Shown in pieces: positions 22,776 through 31,730 of a stretch of DNA of 35,003 nt. The stretch's first letter is position 1. Each line of letters opens with the position of its first letter. The DNA comes from Phenylobacterium deserti (GTDB taxonomy: Bacteria > Pseudomonadota > Alphaproteobacteria > Caulobacterales > Caulobacteraceae). Where the stretch lies: the NCBI GenBank assembly GCA_945859865.1, contig CAMAOY010000010.1, positions 1 to 35,003 on the forward strand, given 5' to 3'. The notes beneath the pieces are model-generated. The model saw only the letters and a program-made list of their open reading frames with translations, was not told where the DNA came from and made no database searches. A program made the position numbers and the translations under genes.

Positions 22776-24650
22776 GTGCAGGTCATGAGTGGGAATGAAG
22801 CCGTCAGGCGGCTGGAGCAGGCGGACGCCAAGGCGGCGGCGGAGCCGACGGAACGCCCCCAATTGCAGCTTGTCCGGAAGGTCCAGGTCGACCGGTCCCG
22901 GGACGCCCTCCTCACCGACTTCGGCAAGACCACCCTGGAGGACCGTTACCTCCTTGCCGGCGAGTCCTACCAGGACATGTTCGCCCGGGTCGCCACGGCC
23001 TACGCCGATGACGCAGACCATGCGCAGCGGGTCTATGACTATATCTCGCGCCTGTGGTTCATGCCTGCCACCCCCGTGCTGTCGAACGGCGGGGCGGACC
23101 GAGGCCTGCCCATTTCCTGCTTCCTGAACGCGGTGAATGATTCCCTCGACGGCATCCAGGGCGTGTGGAACGAGAACGTCGCCCTGGCCTCCAATGGCGG
23201 CGGCATCGGTACCTATTGGGGTGGCGTCCGGTCCATTGGCGAGAAGGTCAAGGGTGCCGGCCAGACCAGCGGCATCATCCCCTTCATCCGCGTCATGGAC
23301 AGCCTGACCCTGGCCATCAGCCAGGGCTCTCTCCGGCGCGGTTCGGCGGCGGTCTACCTCGACATCCACCATCCCGAGATCGAAGAGTTCCTCGAGATCC
23401 GGAAACCCTCGGGCGACTTCAACCGGAAGTCGCTCAACCTCCACCACGGGATCTCCATCACCGACGAGTTCATGGAGGCCGTACGCGAAGGCGCGCCCTT
23501 CGGCCTGCGCTCTCCAAAGACCGAGGAAGTCCTGCGGGAAGTCGACGCCCGCAGCCTCTGGCAGAAGATCCTCGAGATCCGCCTGCAGACCGGCGAGCCC
23601 TACCTGATCTTCTCCGATACCGTGAACCGCTCCATGCCGCAGCACCAGCGGGACCTCGGCCTGTCTGTGCGTCAGTCCAACCTGTGCTCGGAGATCATGC
23701 TTCACACCGGCCTCGACCACCTGGGGAAGGAGCGCACCGCCGTCTGCTGCCTGTCGTCGGTCAATGCCGAGACCTTCCTGGAGTGGCGCGACCATCCGAC
23801 CTTCATCGAGGATGTCATGCGCTTCCTCGACAACGTCCTGGAGGATTTCATCACCCGGGCGCCCCCGAGCATGGCCAACGCCATCTACGCCGCCCAGCGC
23901 GAGCGCTCGGTCGGCCTGGGGCTGATGGGCTTCCATTCCTTCCTGCAGCTGCAGAACGTGCCCTTCGAGTCCGCCCTGGCCAAGTCCTGGAACATGCGGC
24001 TGTTCAAGCACCTCCGCCGCCAGTGCGACACCGCCTCACGCGTCCTGGCCGCAGAGCGCGGTCCCTGCCCGGACGCCGCCGAGCGCGGTGTCATGGAGCG
24101 CTTCTCGCACAAGCTGGCCATTGCCCCGACCGCCTCGATCTCGATCATCTGCGGCGGGACCAGCGCCGGCATCGAGCCCATCCCGGCCAACATCTACACG
24201 CACAAGACCCTTTCGGGCACCTTCGCGGTCCGCAATCCCTACCTCGAGCGCCTGCTCGAGGCCCGCGGCGAGAATACCCCCCCAGTCTGGGACTCCATCC
24301 TCGAGAACGAGGGTTCGGTCCAGCACCTCGACATCCTGACCCAGGACGAGAAGGACATCTACAAGACCGCCTTCGAACTCGATCAGCGCTGGGTGGTAGA
24401 ACTGGCCGCTGACCGCACGCCCGACATCTGCCAGTCCCAATCGGTCAACATCTTCCTGGCAGGGGATGTCGACAAGTGGGACCTGCACATGCTGCACTGG
24501 ACCGCCTGGGAGCAGGGGTGCAAGTCCCTCTACTATCTGCGCTCCAAGTCCGTACAGCGCGCCGCCCACGCGGGTGCCGAGACGGCAGAAATCGTCGCGA
24601 TGGTCGAAGGCGTTCGGACAGACTACGAGGAATGCCTAGCCTGCCAGTAA
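22776..24650 (+). CDS. nrdA: Class I ribonucleoside-diphosphate reductase, alpha subunit
   Basis: Reduces ribonucleotides to deoxyribonucleotides for DNA synthesis, with NrdB supplying the radical. The 624 residues include the redox cysteines Cys115 (LPISCFLNAV) and Cys324 or Cys325 (TAVCCLSSVN), the thiyl-radical Cys304 with Glu306 (SNLCSEIML), the radical-transfer Tyr586-Tyr587, and the C-terminal shuttle pair Cys620/Cys623 (ECLACQ). PTASISIICGGTSAGIEPIP is the conserved active-site loop. It lacks the N-terminal ATP-cone found in the 761-residue E. coli enzyme, so dATP inhibition through that site is not expected. I chose GTG 22776 because GAGGAT (22764-22769) is 6 bases before it; ATG 22785 is an alternative. 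Confidence 0.93.
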   Translation: MQVMSGNEAVRRLEQADAKAAAEPTERPQLQLVRKVQVDRSRDALLTDFGKTTLEDRYLLAGESYQDMFARVATAYADDADHAQRVYDYISRLWFMPATPVLSNGGADRGLPISCFLNAVNDSLDGIQGVWNENVALASNGGGIGTYWGGVRSIGEKVKGAGQTSGIIPFIRVMDSLTLAISQGSLRRGSAAVYLDIHHPEIEEFLEIRKPSGDFNRKSLNLHHGISITDEFMEAVREGAPFGLRSPKTEEVLREVDARSLWQKILEIRLQTGEPYLIFSDTVNRSMPQHQRDLGLSVRQSNLCSEIMLHTGLDHLGKERTAVCCLSSVNAETFLEWRDHPTFIEDVMRFLDNVLEDFITRAPPSMANAIYAAQRERSVGLGLMGFHSFLQLQNVPFESALAKSWNMRLFKHLRRQCDTASRVLAAERGPCPDAAERGVMERFSHKLAIAPTASISIICGGTSAGIEPIPANIYTHKTLSGTFAVRNPYLERLLEARGENTPPVWDSILENEGSVQHLDILTQDEKDIYKTAFELDQRWVVELAADRTPDICQSQSVNIFLAGDVDKWDLHMLHWTAWEQGCKSLYYLRSKSVQRAAHAGAETAEIVAMVEGVRTDYEECLACQ

Positions 24651-24670
24651 GCCACCTATCCCCAGCCCGT

Positions 24671-24717
24671 GCACAACATGTTGAGCCGGGTGATATGACA
24701 CCCCCTAGATGTCGGCA
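24671..24717 (+). promoter_or_regulatory. nrdB promoter overlapped by two NrdR-like boxes
   Basis: Box 1 (24671-24686, GCACAACATGTTGAGC) matches 11 of 16 NrdR consensus positions and box 2 (24702-24717) matches 8; the starts are again 31 bp apart. TTGAGC (24681-24686) and CCTAGA (24704-24709) are 17 bp apart and occupy exactly the same places within the boxes as at nrdA. The repeated geometry is stronger evidence than either weak box alone. Confidence 0.55.
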
Positions 24718-24783
24718 TGGTGCCGTGTCTAAACTGATTATTCGCCTGCCGCTCCTATCCCTGTCTCCCTGGAGAGCCTGATC

Positions 24784-25815
24784 GTGTCCGCCAAGTCACT
24801 CCTGCCGGGTCTCCTCACCCCGTCCTATGCCTACAAGCCCTTCCGGTATCCCTGGGCCTACGAGTTCTGGAAGCGCCAGCAGCAGGTCCACTGGATGCCC
24901 GAAGAGATCCCGCTCGGCGAGGACCTCAAGGACTGGGCCACCAAGCTCAATGACCGCGAGCGCAACCTGCTCACCCAGATTTTCCGGTTCTTCACCCAGT
25001 CGGACGTCGAGGTGAACAACAACTACATGGAGCGCTATTCGCGCGTCTTCCGCCCGACCGAGATCAAGATGATGCTGGCCTCGTTCTCCAACATGGAGAC
25101 GATCCACATCGCCGCCTACGCCCTGCTGCTCGAGACCATCGGCATGCCCGATTCCGAGTTCACGGCCTTCCTGGAGTTCCAGGAGCTCAAGGCCAAGCAC
25201 GACTACATGCAGCAGTTCGGGGTCGAGACCGAGGCCGACATCGCCCGGACGCTCGCCATGTTCGGGGCCTTCACAGAGGGCCTGCAGCTGTTCGCCAGCT
25301 TCGCCATGCTGATGAACTTCCCCCGGCACAACAAGATGAAGGGCATGGGGCAGATCGTGTCCTGGTCCGTGCGTGACGAGAGCCTGCACTGCGAGGGCAT
25401 CATCAAGCTCTACCATGCCTTCAATCAGGAAACCGGGGCGGTCACCCCCTCCGTTGCTGACGACATCATCGACTGCTGCAAGACAGTGGTCGGGCTGGAA
25501 GACAAGTTCATCGACCTCGCCTTCTCGGCCGGCGATATCCAGGGCATGACGCCGGACGACATCAAAGCCTACATCCGGTTCATCGCCGACTGGCGCCTGC
25601 GCCAGCTGTCCCTGCCGGAGGTCTACGGGGTCAGGGAAAACCCCCTGCCCTGGCTGCAGTCCATGCTGTCGGGGGTCGAGCACGCCAACTTCTTCGAGGC
25701 CCGCTCGACCGAGTACTCCAAGGCCGCGACCCGCGGCCAGTGGCATGGTGACGCGGGTGTCTGGACAGAGTTCGACCGGCTCCTGGTCCGTCGACAGGCC
25801 GAGCCCGCCGAATAG
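24784..25815 (+). CDS. nrdB: Class I ribonucleoside-diphosphate reductase, beta (radical) subunit
   Basis: Ferritin-like di-metal protein that generates and holds the tyrosyl radical used by NrdA. In the 343 residues the metal ligands are visible: Asp74, Glu105 and His108 (NMETIHIAAY), Glu165 (EGLQLF), Glu199 and His202 (DESLHCEG). Tyr112 is seven after Glu105, the same spacing as the radical Tyr122 of E. coli, so this is a Tyr-type enzyme rather than a Phe or radical-free form. GTG 24784 is preceded by GGAGAG with 7-base spacing. It has its own promoter and operators, 133 bp after nrdA. The stop is 6 bp from the convergent htpX stop. Confidence 0.95.
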   Translation: MSAKSLLPGLLTPSYAYKPFRYPWAYEFWKRQQQVHWMPEEIPLGEDLKDWATKLNDRERNLLTQIFRFFTQSDVEVNNNYMERYSRVFRPTEIKMMLASFSNMETIHIAAYALLLETIGMPDSEFTAFLEFQELKAKHDYMQQFGVETEADIARTLAMFGAFTEGLQLFASFAMLMNFPRHNKMKGMGQIVSWSVRDESLHCEGIIKLYHAFNQETGAVTPSVADDIIDCCKTVVGLEDKFIDLAFSAGDIQGMTPDDIKAYIRFIADWRLRQLSLPEVYGVRENPLPWLQSMLSGVEHANFFEARSTEYSKAATRGQWHGDAGVWTEFDRLLVRRQAEPAE

Positions 25816-25821
25816 GGCGAG

Positions 25822-26679
25822 TTACCCGCCCTTCATCTCCATCAAGGCCGCCACCCGGTTAGCGGTGGACGGATGGGTGGAGAACAGGTTGTCCATCCCT
25901 TCGCCCGAAAGCGGATTGATGATGAACATGTGGCTGGTGGCCGGGTTGGCCTCGGCGTCGGGGTTTCTCACGCCCTGGGCATAGGCCTCGATCTTGCTGA
26001 GGGCGCTGGCCAGGGCCTCGGGATCTCCCGAAATCTCGGCACCCCCGCGGTCGGCCTCATACTCGCGGCCGCGGCTGATGGCCATCTGGACCAGGGCCGC
26101 CGCGATCGGCGCAAGGATCATGACCACAAGGCCCATGAGCCCGCCACCCCGCCGTTCGCCGTTGCTGGATCCGCCGCTGAAGGCAGCGAAGTTAGCCAGG
26201 CTCGAGATGGCGCCCGCTATGGTCGCGGTGATGGTCATGGTCAGGGTGTCGCGGTGCTTCACGTGCGCCAGCTCATGAGCCATGACGCCCCGGATCTCCC
26301 GCCGGTCCAGCATCTGCAGCAGGCCCCGGGTGGCCGCCACTGCGGCGTGATCCGGGTTCCGCCCGGTGGCGAAGGCGTTCGGCTGGTCCTGGTCGATGAT
26401 GTAGACCTTCGGTGCCGGCATTCCGGCCCGTGACGCCATCTCGAGCACATCCTCGGCATAGGCCCGGACCCGGGCGTCCTGGTGGGAGGCATCCACCGGC
26501 TGGGCCCGGTACATCTTCAGGACGATCTTGTCCGAGTTCCAGTAGCTGAACAGGTTCATGGCCATGGCGAGGCCGAAGGCGATCAGCATACCCCCGGGAC
26601 CGGCCATGCTGTAGCCGATCCCCAGGAAGATGGCCGTCAGGGCGGCCAGCAAGGTGAAGGTGCGAAGGGTGTTGCGCAT
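25822..26679 (-). CDS. htpX: Membrane zinc protease HtpX (M48B family)
   Basis: Inner-membrane metalloprotease that degrades misfolded membrane proteins, partly overlapping in role with FtsH. The 285 residues have two N-terminal membrane segments (about 8-26 and 29-47), the zinc motif HELAH at 135-139 with its active site facing the cytoplasm, two more hydrophobic segments (about 148-166 and 181-200), and the third ligand Glu206 in REYEADRGG. Length and layout are standard. The SD before ATG 26679 is weak. On its strand a symporter gene lies 66 bp upstream; CTTCCA and TATACT 18 bp apart in that gap could be its own promoter. No sigma-32-type box is evident. Confidence 0.93.
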   Translation of the reverse strand: MRNTLRTFTLLAALTAIFLGIGYSMAGPGGMLIAFGLAMAMNLFSYWNSDKIVLKMYRAQPVDASHQDARVRAYAEDVLEMASRAGMPAPKVYIIDQDQPNAFATGRNPDHAAVAATRGLLQMLDRREIRGVMAHELAHVKHRDTLTMTITATIAGAISSLANFAAFSGGSSNGERRGGGLMGLVVMILAPIAAALVQMAISRGREYEADRGGAEISGDPEALASALSKIEAYAQGVRNPDAEANPATSHMFIINPLSGEGMDNLFSTHPSTANRVAALMEMKGG

Positions 26680-26745
26680 CGGAGTCCGCCGGAAGTTGTT
26701 GTCGAGAAAGTATAGGCTGTGGATCGTGTCCGTGGAAGACCGGCC

Positions 26746-27996
26746 TCAGGCGGGCCGGGCCTCCGCCTCCTGGGGATCCTCAATCTGGTTCTCCCACTTC
26801 GCCACCACCGCGCTGGCCACCGAGTTGCCCACCACGTTGGTGGCCGACCGGCCCATGTCGAGCAGCTGGTCCACGGCCAGGATGATGCCGATGCCGGCTT
26901 CCGGCAGGCCGAAATAGGCGAGGGTGGCGGCGATCACGACGATCGAGGCCTTGGGTACCCCAGCCATGCCCTTTGACGTCACCATCAGCAGGCCCAGCAT
27001 GGTGATCTGCTGCATCAGGGTCAGCTCGATCCCGTAGATCTGGGCGATGAACAGGGTCGCGAAGGTACAGTACATCATCGACCCGTCCAGGTTGAACGAG
27101 TAGCCAAGGGGCAGGACGAAGCTGGCCACCTTGCGCGAGACGCCGAACTTCTGCAGCGCCGCCAGCGTGCCCGGATAGGCGGCCTCGGACGAGGCGGTGG
27201 AAAAGGCCAGGAGCATGGGCTCGCGGATGCCAGCCACCAGCTTCAGACCCCGAAGCCCCACCACCAGGATCAGGGCCGCCAGCAGCAGGGTCCAGAGCAC
27301 GCCGAGGGACAGGTAGAAGCCGCCCACGAACTTGGCGTAGGCGCCCAGTATGTCCAGGCCCTCGACGGCGATCACCGAGGCGAGGGAGGCGAAGATGGCC
27401 GCCGGCGAGACCAGCATGACATAGCCGGTCACCTTCAGCATGATGGATGAGATTTGTTCGACTAGGGCCATGACCGCGGGCGCGCGATCTTCGATCGAGG
27501 CTATGGCCGTGCCGATGAAGACCGAGAAGACGACGATGGGCAGGATCTCGTTGTTGGCCATGGCCTTGATGATCGAGTCCGGCACCAGGTGGGTGGTCAG
27601 GAATTCCTTCAGGGTCAGCTTGGCGGCAGGCACCACCCCCCGGTCGGCCAGGGCCGAGGGGTCCAGGGTGATCCCGGCACCGGGCTGGATCAGGTGCACC
27701 ATCAAGAGGCCCACGGTCAGCGAAACGATGGAGGCCAGGAGGAACCAGGCGATCGACTTCACCCCGACCCGGCCGACAGCCGCGGCGTCCTCCATGTGGG
27801 CGATCCCGGCCACGAGGGTGGCGAAGACCAGGGGGGCAATGATCATCTTGATCATGCGCAGGAACAGGGTGGTGATCACCGACAGGCCCTCGGCGAAGGC
27901 CGCGGCCTGTTCCGGCGACAGGAAGTTGTGGGCGGCCCAGCCCGCCAGGACCCCTGTGACCATGGCCGCGATAACGAAGATGTTGAACAGGCGCAT
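26746..27996 (-). CDS. Dicarboxylate/amino acid:cation symporter (DAACS family)
   Basis: Inner-membrane transporter taking up C4-dicarboxylates, glutamate or aspartate with H+ or Na+. The 416 residues show the family's layout: eight or so membrane helices and two hairpin loops, with the serine-rich AFSTASSEAAYPGTLAAL first hairpin and the conserved GYSFNLDGSMMY, in which Asn-x-Asp-Gly is the substrate/cation-site motif, and then GLLMVTSKGMAGVP. Whether it is DctA- or GltP-like cannot be told. I chose ATG 27996 with GGGAA a few bases upstream; a TTG at 28008 would add four residues. A dyad lies in the gap to the divergent amn. Confidence 0.88.
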   Translation of the reverse strand: MRLFNIFVIAAMVTGVLAGWAAHNFLSPEQAAAFAEGLSVITTLFLRMIKMIIAPLVFATLVAGIAHMEDAAAVGRVGVKSIAWFLLASIVSLTVGLLMVHLIQPGAGITLDPSALADRGVVPAAKLTLKEFLTTHLVPDSIIKAMANNEILPIVVFSVFIGTAIASIEDRAPAVMALVEQISSIMLKVTGYVMLVSPAAIFASLASVIAVEGLDILGAYAKFVGGFYLSLGVLWTLLLAALILVVGLRGLKLVAGIREPMLLAFSTASSEAAYPGTLAALQKFGVSRKVASFVLPLGYSFNLDGSMMYCTFATLFIAQIYGIELTLMQQITMLGLLMVTSKGMAGVPKASIVVIAATLAYFGLPEAGIGIILAVDQLLDMGRSATNVVGNSVASAVVAKWENQIEDPQEAEARPA

Positions 27997-28022
27997 GGCG
28001 TTTCCCAAGGGGCGGTTCCATT

Positions 28023-28043
28023 GCTGTTTTGGCCATAAACAGC
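28023..28043. promoter_or_regulatory. Inverted repeat between the symporter gene and amn
   Basis: GCTGTTT (28023-28029) and AAACAGC (28037-28043) are perfect 7-bp inverted repeats around TGGCCAT. It lies 26 bp before the symporter start, inside the 111-bp divergent gap, as expected of an operator for the symporter; amn starts 64 bp further on. Confidence 0.4.
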
Positions 28044-28107
28044 CCCGCCGTCCATCCTGTGCGGCGCTCCCTCTCGGAATTCGGCCTGCGACGGGCTATG
28101 ATGGGGC

Positions 28108-29559
28108 ATGAAAGTTCAAGCTGAAGCCGAGCGCATCTGTGATGCGCTGGAGGCCGAGTACGACGCCTCCGTCACCTCTCTCCGTAACGCCCTCAGGGCC
28201 TTCCTGTCCGAAGGCATCGCCCCGGACCCGGCCCTGCGGGCCTCCGGTGCCTTCGCCTATCCCGCCCTTCGGCTGGAATGGCCTCCGGGCCAGGACTATC
28301 CGCGTCTCGCTCGTGCCTATGCCCGGCTAGGCGCGCCCGGCGCCTACGAGACCACCGTCACCCGGCCCCATCACTTCAGAGAATTCTTGGTTGAGCAGCT
28401 GTCCCTGCTCATGGCCGACTTCGACGTCACGGTCACCGTCTCCCGATCGTCCCAGGAAATCCCCTTCGCCTACGTCCTCGACGCCTCGGTCGACCTGGCC
28501 CGGGCCGACATCGGGTCCGCCGAGATCGCCCGGCACTTCCCGACCACCGAGCTGGCACACATCGGTGATGAGGTGGCCGACGGTCTCTGGGTTTCGCCTG
28601 TCGACGCCGCCCGGCCCCTGGCCCTCTTCGACGGCCTTCGCACTGACTTCTCCCTGGCGCGATTGACGCATTACACGGGCGCGCCCGCTGAGCACGTCCA
28701 GTCCTATGTGCTGTTCACCAACTACCACCGGTACGTTGATGAGTTCGTCCGCTGGTCCTGCGAGCGCCTGAAGGCGGACGATGGCTACACGGCCCTGTCC
28801 ACCGCCGGCGGCGTCCTGGTCACCCGGGACACGCCAAATCCCGAGCAGGTGGTGGCCGATGCGCCCTGGCGACGCCACCAGATGCCGGCCTACCACCTCA
28901 TGGCGCCGGGCCGCCGGGGCATCACACTGGTCAACATCGGCGTCGGCCCATCCAACGCCAAGACCATCACCGACCACCTTGCGGTGCTCAGGCCGCAGGC
29001 CTGGCTGATGATCGGCCATTGCGGCGGCCTGCGCGGGTCGCAGACCATCGGCGACTATGTCCTGGCCCACGCCTACCTGCGCGACGACCATGTCCTCGAC
29101 GACGTCCTGCCGCCGGAGATTCCCATACCGCCCATCGCCGAGGTGCAGGTCGCCCTCGGCCGCGCCGCCGAGGCCGTCACCGGTGAGAGCGGCGAAGCGC
29201 TCAAGCGGCGGCTTCGCACCGGTACCGTGGTCACCACCGACGACCGCAACTGGGAGCTGCGTTACTCCTCCAGCGCCCTCCGGTTCAACCAGTCCCGGGC
29301 CGTGGCCATCGACATGGAGAGCGCCACCATCGCCGCCCAGGGCTACCGGTTCCGGGTGCCCTACGGCACCCTCCTTTGCGTGTCTGACAAACCCCTGCAT
29401 GGCGAGATCAAGCTACCTGGCCAGGCCAACGCCTTCTACGACCGCGCCATCGGCCAGCACCTCCAGATCGGCCTCGCCACGGTGGATCTGCTCCGCCGCG
29501 AAGGGGCCGGCCTGCATTCCCGCAAGCTGCGCAGCTTCGACGAGCCGCCCTTCCGCTGA
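28108..29559 (+). CDS. amn: AMP nucleosidase
   Basis: Splits AMP into adenine and ribose-5-phosphate, helping to control the adenylate pool. The 483 residues match the length of the E. coli enzyme (484). The N-terminal allosteric domain (about 1-255) is followed by a nucleoside-phosphorylase-like domain with GITLVNIGVGPSNAKTITDH, AWLMIGHCGGLRGSQ, AVAIDMESATIAAQGYR (the ribose-binding Met-Glu) and SDKPLHGEIKLPG. ATG 28108 has no SD; TATGAT (28097-28102) is only 5 bases before it, so the message may be leaderless, though no matching -35 is visible. It lies downstream of the dyad shared with the divergent symporter. Confidence 0.93.
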   Translation: MKVQAEAERICDALEAEYDASVTSLRNALRAFLSEGIAPDPALRASGAFAYPALRLEWPPGQDYPRLARAYARLGAPGAYETTVTRPHHFREFLVEQLSLLMADFDVTVTVSRSSQEIPFAYVLDASVDLARADIGSAEIARHFPTTELAHIGDEVADGLWVSPVDAARPLALFDGLRTDFSLARLTHYTGAPAEHVQSYVLFTNYHRYVDEFVRWSCERLKADDGYTALSTAGGVLVTRDTPNPEQVVADAPWRRHQMPAYHLMAPGRRGITLVNIGVGPSNAKTITDHLAVLRPQAWLMIGHCGGLRGSQTIGDYVLAHAYLRDDHVLDDVLPPEIPIPPIAEVQVALGRAAEAVTGESGEALKRRLRTGTVVTTDDRNWELRYSSSALRFNQSRAVAIDMESATIAAQGYRFRVPYGTLLCVSDKPLHGEIKLPGQANAFYDRAIGQHLQIGLATVDLLRREGAGLHSRKLRSFDEPPFR

Positions 29560-29622
29560 TCGTGGGTGCTGACACGGGCCCGCGCTTCGCCTAATCGTCG
29601 CGCGCCGAACAGGGAGGGCGAA

Positions 29623-30792
29623 ATGCAGAGTTTCCAGCCGCCGAGACGTATCCTCATGGGGCCCGGCCCCTCCGACGTCAGCCCGCGGGTGCTCGCCGCC
29701 CTGTCCCGTCCGACCGTGGGTCACCTGGATCCGGCCTTCCAGGACCTGATGGAAGAGATCAAGGCCGCCCTGGCGCGCCTCTTCAACGCCCCCGACCACG
29801 TCTGCGTCCCCCTGCCGGCCCCCGGTACGGCGGGCATGGAGGCGGCCCTGATGAACCTGCTGGAACCCGGCGACCGGGCAGTGATCGCCGTCAACGGCGT
29901 CTTCGGCGGGCGCATGGTCGACATGGCGGGCCGGGCGGGCGCCGAGGTGGTCCGGGTCGACGCCCCCTGGGGCGAGCCCGTCGACGTCGCCGCTGTCGAG
30001 GCCGCCCTCGCCTCCGGGCCGGCCAAGGTTCTGGCCTTTGTCCATGCCGAGACCTCAACCGGGGTCCGCTCCGACGCCGCCGCCCTCTGCGCCCTAGCCC
30101 GCCGCCATGGCGCCCTGTCCATCGTTGATTGCGTCACCTCCCTGGGTGGGGTGCCCGTCGACGCCGCCGCATGGGACGCCGATGTGCTCTATTCCGGCAC
30201 CCAGAAGTGCCTCTCCGCCCCCCCCGGCCTGTCGCCAGTGGCCTTTTCCCGACGCGCCCTGGAGGCCGTCGCCGCCCGCACCACGCCGGTGCGCAACTGG
30301 CTGCTCGATGTCAGTCTGCTGATGGCCTACTGGGGCGGGGAGGGCGGCCGGACCTATCACCACACCGCCCCGATCAACACCCTCTACGGCCTGCACGAGT
30401 CCCTGGTCGCCCTGTTCGAGGAAGGCCAGCAGGCCGTCTTCGTCCGGCATGCCCGCATGCACGAGGCCCTGGTCGCTGGCCTGGAGGCCCTGGGCCTCCA
30501 GATGCTGGTCGCCCCTGAGCACCGCCTGCCCCAGCTCAATACGGTCCGGGTCCCGGAGGGCGTCGACGAGGCGGCTGTCCGCACCCGCCTGCTCGCGCAC
30601 TGGGATCTGGAGATCGGGGCCGGCCTTGGGCCGCTTAAGGGTCAGGTCTGGCGGATCGGCCTGATGGGCGCGTCGGCCAGTCCCTGGCATGTCCGAGTGT
30701 GCCTGACCGCCCTCGCCGACGCCCTGGGGGCCCAGGGACGTCAGGTCGACCTCACCGCCGCCCTCGACGCCGCCGACGCGCGCCTGGGCTGA
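29623..30792 (+). CDS. Alanine-glyoxylate/serine-pyruvate-type aminotransferase
   Basis: PLP-dependent class V aminotransferase of 389 residues, resembling alanine-glyoxylate or serine-glyoxylate aminotransferases, which move amino groups from alanine or serine to glyoxylate. It begins with LMGPGPSDVSPRVL, shows the PLP-phosphate segment APGTAGMEAAL (66-76), Asp169 in SIVDCVTSLGG contacting the ring nitrogen, the Schiff-base Lys195 in LYSGTQKCLSAPPGL, and HHTAPINTLYGLHE. The exact donor cannot be decided from sequence. ATG 29623 follows AGGGAGG with 5-base spacing; 19 in-frame residues upstream have no support. It follows amn by 63 bp and may be co-transcribed. Confidence 0.87.
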   Translation: MQSFQPPRRILMGPGPSDVSPRVLAALSRPTVGHLDPAFQDLMEEIKAALARLFNAPDHVCVPLPAPGTAGMEAALMNLLEPGDRAVIAVNGVFGGRMVDMAGRAGAEVVRVDAPWGEPVDVAAVEAALASGPAKVLAFVHAETSTGVRSDAAALCALARRHGALSIVDCVTSLGGVPVDAAAWDADVLYSGTQKCLSAPPGLSPVAFSRRALEAVAARTTPVRNWLLDVSLLMAYWGGEGGRTYHHTAPINTLYGLHESLVALFEEGQQAVFVRHARMHEALVAGLEALGLQMLVAPEHRLPQLNTVRVPEGVDEAAVRTRLLAHWDLEIGAGLGPLKGQVWRIGLMGASASPWHVRVCLTALADALGAQGRQVDLTAALDAADARLG

Positions 30793-30848
30793 CAGGCGAC
30801 GCAGTCGGGCGCATAATTAGCTCTCAGGATTTGCTGAGGAGCGCCCCC

Positions 30849-31730
30849 ATGCATGACGACGACAACACCCCCCAAGAGCCGCAGTCGGGAACGGGACTGT
30901 CCCGCCGGGACCTTGGCGTCCTCGCCGCTGGCGCTGCGGTGGCGGTCTCCACCACGGCTGAGGGCGCGCCGCTCAAGGTGATGGAAATGGATGTCGAGGT
31001 GCAGACCCCGGATGGTCTCTGCGACGCCGTCTTCGTCCACCCCACAGGCAAGGCCCCCGCCGGGGGTTGGCCGGCGGTGCTGGTCTGGACGGACATCATG
31101 GGCCTGCGTCCCGTCTTCCGGCAGATGGCCAGCCGCATGGCCGCCGAGGGGTACGCCGTCCTGGTTCCCAACCCCTTCTACCGTAAGGGCCGGGCACCCA
31201 TGCCCTCTGGACCGGTCAACTGGGCCGATCCAGCCGATCGGGCCAAGCTCATGGAACTGAGGTCGGCCCTGACGCCGGAGGCCACGGCCCGGGACGCCAT
31301 CGCCGGATTCGCCTTCCTCGACGGCCAGTCCATGGTCGATCCCGGCAAGGGCGCGGGCGTGCAGGGCTATTGCATGGGCGGACCCATGGCCTTCCAGGCC
31401 GCCGCCGTCCTCCCGGACCGCGTCGCCGCCGTCGGGTCCTTCCACGGTGGGGGCCTGGTCACCGCGTCTCCCGACAGCCCGCACAGGCTGATCACCCGGA
31501 CCCGGGCGGATTACCTGGTGGCCATCGCCGAGAACGACGACCAGAAGGAGCCCCAGGCCAAGGATGACCTGAGGTCCGCCTTCAAGGCTGCGGGCCGCCC
31601 GGCCACGGTCGAGGTCTATGCGGGTGCCCAACACGGCTGGTGCATTGCGGGTTCGCCCGTTTACAACCCCGAAGGCGCGGAGAAGGCCTGGTCAGCCCTG
31701 CTCGCCCTCTACCGCCGCCGCCTTACCTGA
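30849..31730 (+). CDS. Dienelactone hydrolase family protein with Tat signal
   Basis: An alpha/beta-hydrolase of 293 residues. The N-terminus has a twin-arginine motif, LSRRDLG (17-23), followed by the hydrophobic VLAAGAAVAVSTTAEGA, so it should be exported folded to the periplasm, unlike the cytoplasmic chlorocatechol-pathway enzymes. The triad is Cys175 in GVQGYCMGGPMAF, Asp230 or Asp231 in AENDDQK, and His262 in GAQHGW. The natural substrate is unknown; no aromatic-degradation genes are nearby. I chose ATG 30849 because GAGGAG (30836-30841) is 7 bases upstream; a 50-residue basic extension was rejected. Its last eight bases overlap the convergent tadA. Confidence 0.87.
   Translation: MHDDDNTPQEPQSGTGLSRRDLGVLAAGAAVAVSTTAEGAPLKVMEMDVEVQTPDGLCDAVFVHPTGKAPAGGWPAVLVWTDIMGLRPVFRQMASRMAAEGYAVLVPNPFYRKGRAPMPSGPVNWADPADRAKLMELRSALTPEATARDAIAGFAFLDGQSMVDPGKGAGVQGYCMGGPMAFQAAAVLPDRVAAVGSFHGGGLVTASPDSPHRLITRTRADYLVAIAENDDQKEPQAKDDLRSAFKAAGRPATVEVYAGAQHGWCIAGSPVYNPEGAEKAWSALLALYRRRLT

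Noticed and set aside
22722-24011. 429-codon minus-strand frame over nrdA
   Set aside because: Shadow of a gene with all catalytic cysteines; no domain in the antisense protein.
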